From positions 18,107,515 to 18,171,514 of the forward strand of contig OU744726.1 in the NCBI GenBank assembly GCA_916613615.1: 64,000 nt of DNA, read 5' to 3'. Below the pieces are notes generated by a model. It did not search any database, was not told the DNA's origin, and was given only the letters and a program-made list of their open reading frames with translations. This document shows, one piece after another, positions 42,501 to 48,232 of this stretch (within the stretch, counting starts at the first letter, position 1; every line of letters starts with the position of its first letter). The translations under genes and the position numbers were made by a program. This stretch comes from Steromphala cineraria. Lineage: Eukaryota; Mollusca; Gastropoda; Trochida; Trochidae.

Positions 42501-42955
42501 TTTATATTGTTTATAAATTTAAATGATTTTGTGTTGTTCTTTTTTTTTAAATCTTAGCATTTTTGACTCGAAACTAGAAATACGACAGCTTAGTGAGAAA
42601 GTATTTAGATTCCTTTCACTGTCATGATAATCTGTCCGAGAGTTGAGTTCAGTTGAATTTCTACATCATATCTTGGGCTTTGAACTTTTCCATTGAGCTA
42701 CCATGATGATAATCATGATGAAAACATCGCTTCACAAACATTTATGATTTCAGCCATATGTCCTACACTGTAAGGCCATACAAATGACTTAATGTACAGG
42801 GTCTATCTTGGTGTCATCAATATGTTTTCTCATTATCACCATTCCAACTTTTAAAATGCTAAAAAAATTACAATTAGCAAACAATACTCACAGTTAACTA
42901 CAGTCCCAGTCAGGAGACAGACGAGTGACATCCACTCTAGTCTGAATCTCGCCAT
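394..42955 (-). CDS. Receptor-type tyrosine phosphatase with fucolectin and EGF-like ectodomain (34 exons, 3' end outside window)
   Basis: Thirty-four exons join in frame by GT-AG splicing into 1438 residues; the gene runs off the left edge. Order: signal peptide (about 1-21), Cys-rich module (22-63), FTP/F5-8C-like lectin domain (64-209), 14 EGF-like modules of the MEGF type (210-840), transmembrane helix (about 850-872), a basic juxtamembrane region, PTP domain D1 (about 958-1243) and D2 (from about 1277). D1 has the expected motifs: a KNRF variant of KNRY, DYINASYI, WPDHGVP with general acid D1117, and HCSAGVGRTG with nucleophile C1148. It should therefore dephosphorylate phosphotyrosine beneath the plasma membrane. 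D2 lacks both catalytic motifs. The ectodomain suggests glycan or matrix binding, but the ligand is unknown. Every ectodomain exon junction is phase 1, which favours exon shuffling. The exon model comes from reading splice sites; alternative splicing cannot be excluded. Confidence 0.9.
1097..1222 (-). CDS. RPTP exon 33: D2 core
   Basis: Residues 1346-1387, PDDEGTYWPETKKEIF ... ITEVSLQVWQK, the D2 counterpart of the KCxxYWP exon. The acceptor is a clear pyrimidine tract ending TTTCAG. Confidence 0.85.
1653..1784 (-). CDS. RPTP exon 32: D2 core
   Basis: Residues 1302-1345, GLVVTQLPLPWTVVDFWRLV ... VVSLEPLQREK, the D2 counterpart of IATQGP ... FWRMV. Confidence 0.85.
2712..2785 (-). CDS. RPTP exon 31: D2
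   Basis: Residues 1277-1301, ending DTNDYINAVFIP, equivalent to the DYINAS motif. Confidence 0.85.
3040..3139 (-). CDS. RPTP exon 30: entry to D2
   Basis: Residues 1244-1276, a charged helix (ASSLLEENIKKSRMKENFP) where other receptor PTPs have the D1-D2 junction. Confidence 0.8.
3635..3781 (-). CDS. RPTP exon 29: D1 Q-loop and interdomain linker
   Basis: Residues 1195-1243. EQYHFLHLVVLEAL follows QTK from exon 28 as in active PTPs; an acidic linker (NTQEEEALLQEEWK) then leads to D2. Confidence 0.9.
4304..4439 (-). CDS. RPTP exon 28: D1 P-loop
   Basis: Residues 1149-1194. Completes HCSAGVGRTG with SAGVGRTGTFIGLDIL and ends at RLSMVQTK, leading into the Q-loop in exon 29. Confidence 0.9.
4690..4775 (-). 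repeat. tRNA-derived SINE remnant
   Basis: The minus strand holds GGTTCGAATCC, a perfect pol III B box, with a weak A-box-like TAGCAAAGTTGTTAGCGCG upstream. It is not a tRNA gene: the cloverleaf arms do not pair convincingly. Confidence 0.4.
4888..5033 (-). CDS. RPTP exon 27: D1 WPD loop
   Basis: Residues 1101-1148. LHFMSWPDHGVP supplies the general acid D1117, and the exon ends at YIIHC with the catalytic Cys1148, splitting the signature motif across the intron. Confidence 0.9.
5142..5482. mobile_element. Fold-back element 1 with TGACGTCA cluster
   Basis: The hairpin arms at 5310-5377 and 5415-5482 are identical over 68 bp with a 37-bp loop. TGACGTCA occurs at 5142, 5165 and 5187. Lies in the intron between exons 26 and 27. 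Confidence 0.75.
5861..5989 (-). CDS. RPTP exon 26: D1 core
   Basis: Residues 1058-1100, NKCAEYWPEMG ... FVIREFTVHNTK, matching the conserved KCxxYWP block. Confidence 0.9.
6392..6489 (-). CDS. RPTP exon 25: D1 core
   Basis: Residues 1025-1057, GPNPVTIGDFWRMVWQEQ ... VMLTRLTEGKR, matching the PTP FWRMVWE and IVMLT motifs. Confidence 0.9.
6909..6945 (-). CDS. RPTP exon 24: D1 microexon
   Basis: Residues 1013-1024, GYNARKEYIATQ, encoded by only 37 nt. In-frame joining to exons 23 and 25 restores the PTP IATQGP motif. Confidence 0.85.
7354..7430 (-). CDS. RPTP exon 23: D1 core
   Basis: Residues 987-1012, YDHSRVVL ... DYINASYID, a standard PTP motif. Confidence 0.9.
7761..8071. mobile_element. 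Fold-back element 2 with TGACGTCA sites
   Basis: The arms at 7761-7821 and 7845-7905 pair at about 56 of 61 positions. TGACGTCA follows at 8042 and 8064, with related ACGTCA at 7980. In the exon 22-23 intron. Confidence 0.7.
8152..8480. mobile_element. Fold-back element 3 with four TGACGTCA sites
   Basis: An imperfect hairpin at 8152-8317 starts AGAGGATAT and ends ATATTCTAT. TGACGTCA occurs at 8412, 8432, 8453 and 8473. It sits directly beside element 2 in the same intron, and further small inverted repeats (GATAAAGTTTATC) follow. Confidence 0.7.
8708..8795 (-). CDS. RPTP exon 22: start of phosphatase domain D1
   Basis: Residues 958-986, ending NGKNRFKQMYP. This is the phosphotyrosine-recognition loop, usually KNRY; Tyr is replaced by Phe. 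Confidence 0.85.
9078..9241 (-). CDS. RPTP exon 21: juxtamembrane linker
   Basis: Residues 903-957. Pro-rich start (APPRPSPYRRAP) and a possible tyrosine site, DDTYMNV, then the helix leading into D1 (LHQYIGNRVDKFESEYL). Confidence 0.85.
9938..10017 (-). CDS. RPTP exon 20: basic juxtamembrane segment
   Basis: Residues 876-902, RRNRRKDDQTPVVMSTFQDD. The basic cluster beside the helix fixes the topology, with this side cytoplasmic. Confidence 0.8.
10182..10287 (-). CDS. RPTP exon 19: transmembrane segment
   Basis: Residues 841-875. A hydrophobic run, LVVAAGILLLVFSLVGVFL, is followed by YKR, the expected cytoplasmic stop-transfer charge. The phase changes from 1 to 2 here, marking the end of the modular ectodomain. 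Confidence 0.9.
10856..11001. mobile_element. 146-bp TA-flanked MITE (pogo/Tigger-like)
   Basis: Ends CAGTTGAACACGGATATA and its inverse (one mismatch), with TA outside both ends. CAGT...ATAT(A)-type tips with a TA duplication are typical of Tc1/mariner pogo derivatives. In the exon 18-19 intron, otherwise featureless apart from a small ORF of no known type at 11401. Confidence 0.7.
11665..11796 (-). CDS. RPTP exon 18: EGF-like module 14
   Basis: Residues 797-840 (CVRSYGYNCNETCGQC ... GCHRDYEGEGC). Membrane-proximal module. Confidence 0.85.
12414..12548 (-). CDS. RPTP exon 17: EGF-like module 13
   Basis: Residues 752-796 (CRQGQYGPECRRCGQC ... GCQPGWKGDNC). Diverged from the tandem group, so probably an ancestral module. 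Confidence 0.85.
13179..13310 (-). CDS. RPTP exon 16: EGF-like module 12
   Basis: Residues 708-751 (CEDGRYGYNCTDTCGRC ... CSECEKGFLEPLC). Last RYGYNCS-type copy; a dead copy lies between it and exon 15. Confidence 0.85.
13521..13605 (-). pseudogene. Dead EGF exon lacking its donor half
   Basis: Reads CEDGRYGYNCSDTCGRCLNKE...KTD like its neighbours. About 75 bp carrying the last Cys residues and the splice donor are missing, joined at a short TTCC microhomology near 13520. Confidence 0.75.
13832..13966 (-). CDS. RPTP exon 15: EGF-like module 11
   Basis: Residues 663-707 (CEDGRYGYNCSDSCGRC ... CEEGFLEPLC). RYGYNCS-type duplicate, 219 bp downstream of exon 14. Confidence 0.85.
14186..14317 (-). 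CDS. RPTP exon 14: EGF-like module 10
   Basis: Residues 619-662 (CEAGRYGYNCSDSCGRC ... CSECEKGFLEPLC). RYGYNCS-type duplicate. Confidence 0.85.
14567..14711 (+). pseudogene. EGF-like exon in reverse orientation
   Basis: The plus strand encodes CKDYVYRFGPNCAKKCNC ... GCTDGWTGRDC with the same eight-Cys spacing as exon 7 and a good donor (GTGAGA). It lies inside the minus-strand gene. The base pair before the first Cys codon is TT rather than a splice AG; the nearest upstream AG is at 14542-14543. It cannot join the host transcript in this orientation. Confidence 0.75.
15543..15557 (-). pseudogene. Scar of a deleted EGF exon
   Basis: The donor and last 15 bp of an exon-7 paralogue remain (GACTGTCAAACAC then GTGTGTAAG). 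The sequence then jumps directly into DNA matching the intron upstream of exon 7 (near 20765). The exon body is deleted. Confidence 0.65.
15880..16017 (-). CDS. RPTP exon 13: EGF-like module 9
   Basis: Residues 573-618 (CQKGKYGSKCSETCGNC ... GCRGNWGGDQC). Nearly the same as exon 6; marks the start of a second copy of the exon 6-7 block. Confidence 0.85.
16270..16800 (+). repeat. Probable retrotransposed (SINE/LINE-tail) sequence
   Basis: Ends in an A-rich tail of AATAAT followed by 14 A at about 16772-16797. It is unrelated to the exon-duplication introns around it and has no conserved protein. Named only by its tail. Confidence 0.3.
17437..17571 (-). CDS. RPTP exon 12: EGF-like module 8
   Basis: Residues 528-572 (CEDGRYGYNCSESCGRCMGS ... 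CEEGFLKPLC). Lies 227 bp downstream of exon 11, with matching intron sequence. Confidence 0.85.
17799..17933 (-). CDS. RPTP exon 11: EGF-like module 7
   Basis: Residues 483-527 (CEDGRYGYSCSDTCGRCMGS ... CEEGFLEPLC). Adjacent exon 12 shares the CMGS variant, so these two are sister duplicates. Confidence 0.85.
18910..19041 (-). CDS. RPTP exon 10: EGF-like module 6
   Basis: Residues 439-482 (CENGRYGYNCSESCGRC ... CSECEEGFLEPLC). One residue shorter than exon 9, with SEC in place of SSGC. Confidence 0.85.
19263..19397 (-). CDS. RPTP exon 9: EGF-like module 5
   Basis: Residues 394-438 (CEEGRYGDNCSDSCGRC ... CEEGFLEPLC). Member of the recently amplified RYGYNCS-type group. Confidence 0.85.
19906..20040 (-). 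CDS. RPTP exon 8: EGF-like module 4
   Basis: Residues 349-393 (CADGTYGYNCSKQCGNC ... GCVYGFFLPIC). Phase 1-1, donor GTTAGT. Confidence 0.85.
20601..20741 (-). CDS. RPTP exon 7: EGF-like module 3
   Basis: Residues 302-348 (CKDFWFGEQCSTECSC ... GCQDGRTGVDC). Its paralogue in the duplicated block was reduced to a 15-bp scar at 15543-15557, and a relative sits on the plus strand at 14567-14711. Confidence 0.85.
21103..21240 (-). CDS. RPTP exon 6: EGF-like module 2
   Basis: Residues 256-301 (CPQGKYGLRCRKTCGNC ... GCRGNWDGDQC). Close paralogue of exon 13, with flanking intron sequence also shared. Confidence 0.85.
21241..23043 (-). other. RPTP intron 5, no internal features
   Basis: AT-rich sequence between EGF exons 5 and 6; no exon, repeat or element recognised. 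Confidence 0.5.
23044..23181 (-). CDS. RPTP exon 5: EGF-like module 1
   Basis: Residues 210-255, eight cysteines in the MEGF/laminin-EGF spacing (CADGVFGEQCSSLCNC ... CVKGYKGKGC). Phase 1-1 exon. Confidence 0.85.
23660..23845 (-). CDS. RPTP exon 4: fucolectin-type domain, second half
   Basis: Residues 148-209. It carries FKVTVDGKPCYTW, LSIHCTAPVNGSNVLIRA and the closing strand LNLCEVEIYG typical of the FTP fold. A partial dead copy lies just upstream at 23981-24121. Confidence 0.9.
23981..24121 (-). pseudogene. Partial, stop-containing copy of lectin exon 4
   Basis: Roughly 90% identical over 128 bp to exon 4 (encoding CNTWSPGDSLDPPLSIHC). It has an acceptor-like CAG, but a TAG follows in the required frame, and homology ends before the LCEVEIYG strand and donor. 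Confidence 0.7.
25671..25922 (-). CDS. RPTP exon 3: fucolectin-type (FTP) domain, first half
   Basis: Residues 64-147. NLALGRDTYQSSTIDDCRWA starts the domain. A DSSLAVNG block, CTHTDVGQRQAWWRVDLG and a YYIKIYSPS strand follow, the core signature of fucolectin tachylectin-4/pentraxin-1 domains. The His-Thr-Asp and Arg positions are where this family binds fucose and calcium, so sugar binding is plausible but unproven. Confidence 0.9.
26250..26600. repeat. Dispersed repeat, copy 1 of 3
   Basis: Shares GAGCTCCGCC, TTATGGTG(C/G) and ACCTC(T/C)AC(T/A)-type blocks in the same order as about 45770-46000 and 63700-64000. Non-coding. Confidence 0.4.
27898..28054. mobile_element. Fold-back element, second copy of the GATATCAAATATATCAAC type
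   Basis: Same arms, centre (GCAAGCCTCGGATATTTGTT) and AGAATCTC tips as 46987-47146. Located in the exon 2-3 intron. Confidence 0.65.
28573..28928. mobile_element. 356-bp TTAA-flanked MITE
   Basis: TIRs AGGGGCAGTAGCACGTTT at both ends, with TTAA immediately outside (28569 and 28929). TTAA duplication is typical of piggyBac or Kolobok derivatives. No ORF. Confidence 0.8.
29008..29075. repeat. Short hairpin (ATAGGATGTTTGCTC type)
   Basis: AATA-tipped arms of about 30 bp (GGATGTTTGC and GCAAACATCC) around a small loop, resembling the other fold-backs but without TGACGTCA nearby. Confidence 0.5.
29821..32345. repeat. Higher-order tandem repeat built on ACCGTTACC
   Basis: Two 1.27-kb copies start at 29821 and 31090. 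Each is made of units of roughly 175-215 bp carrying CAAAACCGTTACC, often paired with TCAATACCGTTACC and followed by CAGTTGAGCTC. The last unit of each copy inverts the motif (GGTAACGGTATTGACAG). Stray copies lie at about 29660-29700 and 32685. Confidence 0.75.
33223..33348 (-). CDS. RPTP exon 2: Cys-rich N-terminal module
   Basis: Residues 22-63. An EGF-like Cys pattern (DCHCTSGC ... CKGSSNCTRGWSGPTC) lies between a CAG acceptor and a GTGAGT donor, phase 1 at both ends. Confidence 0.8.
34949..35400. repeat. Tandem repeat of about 130-145 bp units
   Basis: Four units begin TAGGCCTT(A/T)GCTT followed by GGAGAAGAAGA and contain ACAGGGCC(A/T)C. An inverted single copy lies at 59110-59345. Short ORFs here are repeat-borne and are not called as genes. 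Confidence 0.6.
35757..35805. repeat. Microsatellite-like TGATGAAGTC array
   Basis: Four imperfect copies of about 12 bp, GTCTGATGAA. Confidence 0.6.
38945..42136. mobile_element. 3.2-kb TTAA-flanked relative of the 356-bp MITE with nested insertions
   Basis: Outer ends match 28573-28928 in inverse (AGGGACAGTAGCACGTG on the left, CTACTGCCCCT on the right), with TTAA on both sides. Between about 39087 and 41990 the MITE centre is replaced by other repeats, including a second TTAAAGGGAC start at 39087 and fold-back element 4. No coding region seen. Confidence 0.65.
40924..41215. mobile_element. Fold-back element 4 with three TGACGTCA sites
   Basis: A hairpin at about 40924-41073 (CATGACATACTATGTTTA and its inverse) has the same AGAGGATAT/ATATTCT tips as elements 2 and 3. 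TGACGTCA occurs at 41164, 41183 and 41208. Nested inside the TTAA element 38945-42136. Confidence 0.7.
42892..42955 (-). CDS. RPTP exon 1: start codon and signal peptide
   Basis: Begins with ATG and encodes MARFRLEWMSLVCLLTGTVV, a short basic start followed by a hydrophobic core typical of a signal peptide. The donor GTGAGT follows, leaving phase 1. It is separated from exon 2 by a 9.5-kb intron. Confidence 0.8.
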
Positions 42956-45900
42956 GGTTTGTTTCCTTCAAGAAGGAAGTACTGCTATTTTCAAATGTAA
43001 AAATAACATAGATAAAGAGGCCATACTCAACGTTTTGACGTAGAGATGAGTGTGGACACTTTAAAACAATTGAGAGTTAGTTGGAATCAGTTGCAAAAAT
43101 AAGTATTTATATATACCAATTATTCATAATATGATTTTTTTTCTGAAGCTTCTTTTTGAGTAATAAAGATTATTGATTTTGGAGAAACATTCATCGTTTG
43201 GTCAATTCATGAAACTGTATCAATGTCCGAAATTATGGACTTTGAATCATTTTTATTTTTCATATCTTTTCAAAGATTTTTGTACTTTGAGTAATGTTTT
43301 GGAAACAAGTTTTACAAAAATAATTATTATTGGATATACTTAGTGTTTGATTTTCTTTTTACATTTCCAATATATGGTCTGCAAAACTCTTCGTGAACTT
43401 CGAATGAAATGAATGATGAGGATAGGCATTTTTTTACTCTTTAATTATTTTGCTTTCATCATCATTTAGGGTTTTATAAATTGCGATTAAAGTGTATAAG
43501 GTTCCATTGAAATAATTGTTGTCTTGAATTGATGAGAATAATACATGCAATAGATCTTTTATGTCTACATCGGAATTAGTAGTAATATCTGTATCCAAAG
43601 GAATTGTTGATTTAGTTATCGCTGTACTCCACTGAGTTTGTACAAAGACTGTACTTCTGTGATGTGAACTCAGAGTATTGATAGAAGTGATGATGCAACA
43701 ATATTGTTATTAATTACGTCATACGTTATAGCAAAATAATTGTTTTTCGTCAATAGGATTACATTTTGAGAATCACAGATTGCCGATTCTGGAAAAAACA
43801 TACTTTTCCAATATGTCGATTAGAACTCCTTATATTTATCTTTACTCCAAAATAAACAAAGATCTTGCCGTAAATGTTAAATCCTCGACAAGGGCCATAC
43901 CATATATATACTCTAATGTGGAACAAGGGCGGACTGCGCCTTTAATTTTTATGCAAACAATGCTAGACAGAATGTCAAGTATGAATATTATAACAGTTCT
44001 TTGAAATATTTCTTTCTCATTTCTATAAAATCAAAATTCTTACACAGTTAAACAATTCATATTTGTATTTGTATTTGGATATGGGAAAATGGTTTTAAAT
44101 AACTCTCCATCATTGACATTTTTCAGGAATAAAATCACTTTTAAAAGGGACAAATCGATCTACACTAATGAATACGACTGGAATAGCAACAAGAGAGTTA
44201 CGGAAGCCGACACTTAAAGCATTTAATCAAAACCCATTACATCCTGGTTGGTATTTTTGTATCTGTTTTAAATGCGACTGACAACTATTGGTTGCTCTTT
44301 ATAATTTAAGCGCAATGTAGATTTTTTAAATCATCAACTAATGAAACTGTTTCTTAAAATGTAACCCACATCTATTTATCTTATTCATGTATTCTTAAAT
44401 ATCCCTTATTTACAGATGTCTTTGATACATTTCATTGATGAAAATTCATGCTTTCGATTTGAATATAAAAAATGTTATTTCACAGCTGAGTTTAGGATTA
44501 TCACTTTAGATATTGAAATCCACACATTTGTACAGGATCCTGTAATTGAGATTTACAGGTATTTTAAAGATTCAGCAACAATCACAAATTAAATCAACTG
44601 CAAAAATTGTTATCATAATTAATCAAACCAGGGTTAAAGTAGCTAATGAATACAAAATTGAGTTATGGTTTAACTACATTGTTTTTAAGTTGCTTACTCA
44701 TTTAAAAAAAACCAGTGTTCCATGTTGATTTGTCTTTGCCAGTTAATGACATTGTTATTGTGGGGAAGTAGTCCCTCTTACAACACTATTTGATTGTGAC
44801 ACATTCTGAAACTTTGTTGCCCTCTTCTCTATTTACAAATCTTTATGAAGTTATCCGGGTACGTATATCAGAAAGATGACTTCACTTAATATTGCGGCGA
44901 TCCATGCAGGCCTAAAACAAAACTTCAAAACAATTGGTTTTGAGTAGAGCATCTATGATCTATGGAACTGTATCAATGATTTATGCACTAAAAATGTGTC
45001 AAATGTTAAAAAAAAAGTTATTTGTCAATATTAAATTCTTTCAGATATTGAAAAGAGGTTGAGAATCTAGAAAATGTTTGTACCAGTGTCTATTAAGTGG
45101 TTTATGTTGGACTCTCAGCTCCATGGCCCTGGTTCGAATCGAGGTAAAACACCAGAATTTTCTCTTTTGCTTTACACTGTGATTTATCCTTGGCCAAGTC
45201 ACATCACTCACATCACAACAGGAGCTGCAGGATTGTACACATTGTGACCATTTCCTGAATTTATGCAAGTTGCTAGTTACAATGGTAAGATTTTCAGGGA
45301 TTTTGAGAACCGCAGGATATTCAGGACTGAAATATATCATTTAGTTTCATTTGACGTCAGACTTGTTGGATTTTGTACTAATAGGCACTATGTGGGCGAT
45401 CCTTTATTGTTTGCTTTGTATTCTGAAAACCATACATCATACCTTCCACTATGCAAAACTTTCAGAACTAGTCAGAAAGTACACATTGCATATATGGGAA
45501 CACGGTAAGTATCTATTTGGTCACTAAGTAGCTGCGCCGAGATAAGAATTCCGTCATGATTATTGTGTTAAACCAATGGGCAAAGTCTCGCAATGGATAT
45601 CAGGTTTCAATGGCCACTTACAGTACTACAATATGGTAACACAATATCTGTAACGTTTGGCTGTTAACATACTTATCGTTTGATGATCACTCTATGATAC
45701 ATGTAGCTACAGCACTTATATCGGGGATTCTGATTGGCGCGAGCTCTCAAAATGTCCAACCATATAAACTTCCTTAGTGAGAATAATGAATATCTAGTAT
45801 CAGCTAAACACTTCAAAAAGATATTTGTGAAAACCGTGTTATGGTGGCTTCATTACTGTGCAATGCTACATATACATTGTTAAAATAGTTCCTATTTTCA

Positions 45901-46691
45901 CATGACCTTGTTTAACTAATCAGTAGGCAAGATTTGTATTACGTTCATAATGTGACGGTTATTTTGTAAAACCTCCACTTTAGGGTTCACTGAAATGTAT
46001 ACCGGATATACGAACTTGATAAAACAAACAAGGAGGTAGCATGTCGCTTAATAAATGACAATGTATGTTGAAAAGGTCTTACTTTCTAGTTTATTTCTGA
46101 GAACGGTATTTCAATACTGCACAATACTTCATTGCCAAATAGGCAGTATATGCGTAAAGACCAGCATGCGACGGTTATTTCCTTCACGTATTACCTTCAC
46201 GTTAGAGGAATGTGTACTAATGAACAATTACCTACAATAAAAAGGTAGCATATAGTTTAAATTCATAGTTTAAATTTGTATCCTTTGAAAGATTTTACAG
46301 ACCTTAAGACTATATAGTATGTTATTTCATAATTACTCAAGACTGAATATGATAAACACATACAATTTAAAAGAAAATGCATTGCACATACAAAAAGTTC
46401 AATAACATGATATATAAATATAAATATATGAACACAATATAGCGCCAATTCAGAGGCAATTAACAATTAGCTTCCTGCTTATTCTATTTAAGTTTACACT
46501 AAAACTACCAGGAAGTTTGTGTAAGAGGTTCAGTTTATCAGCCACCACTTGATTCAATACAGTATGGTGGTGTGGTGTGTTGATACTAAAAGTAGGACAG
46601 AAAAGCTAAACAGAACGGGATGTGAGGGTTATTATAAGACTTTGAATTTAAAACGAAGATTAAGATTTATCATCCAAATCTTGGTTCCACA

Positions 46692-46887
46692 GGAGATATC
46701 GCTTGTGGAAGATCAAGCGATATCTCCTAGGAGATATCGCTTTGACAGTAAATTGAACAATGCCCTGTCAACAGTAGGGACATGACATCACACACGTTTT
46801 GCATCATCAGAAATGTCGTCACAATCCTATGACGTCATAAACACAATGACGTCACGATCCTATGATGTCATGAACACCATGACGTCA
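46692..46887. mobile_element. Fold-back element 5 with three TGACGTCA sites
   Basis: GGAGATATCGCTTG at 46692 pairs with 46714-46727 and is repeated at 46729. TGACGTCA occurs at 46830, 46847 and 46880. A related palindrome is at 15284-15322. Confidence 0.6.
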
Positions 46888-46986
46888 CAGTGCTATATGA
46901 CATCACTGGTTTAGGAGTTTTAGAGCTATGCAGTGTTCAAAGATGTACATTTTTCAAGCAAATGTGATGAAAAATGATTTCGGATG

Positions 46987-47146
46987 ATAAATTGAATCTC
47001 ACCCTCGTGTCTTCTGATATCAAATATATCAACACTCGTTGATAAAAGTACAATATCCTCGGCAAGCCTCGGATATTTGTTACTTTTATCAACTTGTGTT
47101 GATATATTTGATATCAGAAGACACTTGGCTGAGATTCTCTATTTAT
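46987..47146. mobile_element. Fold-back element, GATATCAAATATATCAAC type
   Basis: The arms carry TCTTCTGATATCAAATATAT on the left and its inverse on the right, ending in ATAAAT(A/T)GAATCTC-type tips. A second copy is at 27898-28054 and a half copy at about 15208-15283. Confidence 0.65.
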
Positions 47147-47176
47147 AATAGTTGACAATATATTAAATGGCGATTT

Positions 47177-47236
47177 CGCATTCTCTCCACACAGAAGCAG
47201 CTCAGTCGCATTCTCTCCACACAGAATCAGCTCCGT
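47177..47236. repeat. Two tandem 30-bp copies
   Basis: CGCATTCTCTCCACACAGAA followed by CAGCTC occurs twice, 30 bp apart. Confidence 0.7.
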
Positions 47237-47629
47237 TCTAAGAAGACAAATACATGGGATAGAAAAGTAAAAATCTGATGGGAGGCAATCCAAGTTAGTT
47301 GTGCAATCAGCGACGCTGTTTTTAAATTTGTTATTTTCAAAGCCTTGGTTATTTCTGTATGCTCTTCGGCATAGCTATCAATGAAGTTTAACATCTAGGG
47401 GAGATAACTCTTCTTTTTACTCAACATCGCTTTTACCATCTCAAGTGTTTTTTTAGGATATTAATTAAATAAAAATAATCATATAACAAATAATAATTTA
47501 CACACTAACAGTAACAGTAACTATCTTTTAAAGAATCCAATCGATATCTAATTTTTCAAATATTTCCTCTTCGCTCTGTTAATGAAAAATAAAAATAAAG
47601 GCATGATATTTTCCATGTCACTACACGCT

Positions 47630-47634
47630 GTTAT
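47630..47634. repeat. Target-site duplication, left (GTTAT)
   Basis: GTTAT abuts the first TIR base on the left. Confidence 0.75.
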
Positions 47635-47719
47635 CACACCCTGTAATACGCACCGTTGGGAGAGAGATTGCTACTGGGATTCCGGATTATCATGGGCCGG
47701 TTACGGATTGTCATGGGAA
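47635..47719 (+). repeat. Left terminal inverted repeat of the YqaJ transposon
   Basis: 85 bp, paired with 56611-56695 with three mismatches. It contains two direct repeats with the core CGGATT(A/G)TCATGGG at 47683-47696 and 47704-47717, likely protein-binding sites. Confidence 0.92.
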
Positions 47720-48232
47720 CTGTTGCGCCATGCATGGCATATCAAATGATCGCTGCAGTAGTAAGTATTCATGTTTAATCCAAATTAACACTGTTCGTAG
47801 GTTCTAACATTATATGTCTATATATTTATTCATTCATTATGCATAGAAATCTGCATTCAGCAAAGTAAACACTGTCGTCGTCCTGAATATTGGCCCAAAA
47901 TAACTACCTTGACATCATAAAGCATCCTTGTTTATTTTAATTGAACTACGTTTACGCATAAAAAGTAATTCCGTGTTGACACAAATGATTGTTGTAAATG
48001 ATAGGCCGAAGAAATGTGAAATAATGCCCTTGACAAAAAAGTTATTGTAATTTTCCTGAGAGAGGGGTAACATTTTATTACAACGGATTGCTACATGATG
48101 CTTTTCCGGATTACTACTGAGTAAGCACATTTTTGCTACGGATTATTAAGGGATGTTTAACATATAACAGCATAGTATTCTGGTGTATTCTTAACAACGA
48201 GTTCAAATTAAATCTTTTTTTTGTGCAGAAAA
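47720..48232 (+). promoter_or_regulatory. Left subterminal region with repeated CGGATT(A/G) motifs
   Basis: Beyond the TIR the motif recurs at 48083-48089, 48106-48113 and 48138-48145, two followed by CTAC. A splice-donor-like GTAAGT at 47761 and the acceptor at 48228 suggest a leader intron. The nuclease promoter must lie here or in the TIR. Confidence 0.55.

Larger units (their letters stand above)
33349..42891 (-). other. First RPTP intron (9.5 kb)
   Basis: No exon recognised. It holds the 34949 tandem repeat, a C-tract at 34541, the TTAA element with nested fold-back 4, and unassigned AT-rich DNA. Confidence 0.6.
42956..47629. other. Upstream of the RPTP start codon: intergenic
   Basis: No gene supported. 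It would contain the RPTP promoter, though no TATA box could be assigned. Also present are a dispersed repeat at about 45770-46000, fold-back element 5 and the element at 46987-47146. Confidence 0.5.

Noticed and set aside
47730..47760. Upstream coding exon for the YqaJ gene ending at donor 47761
   Set aside because: None of the ATGs there joins the acceptor at 48229 in the reading frame; a noncoding leader exon fits better.
48221..48232. Start of the YqaJ protein at the TTG codon at 48221
   Set aside because: TTG is not a normal start here, and 48215-48228 is a pyrimidine tract plus CAG acceptor. The first ATG is 48233.
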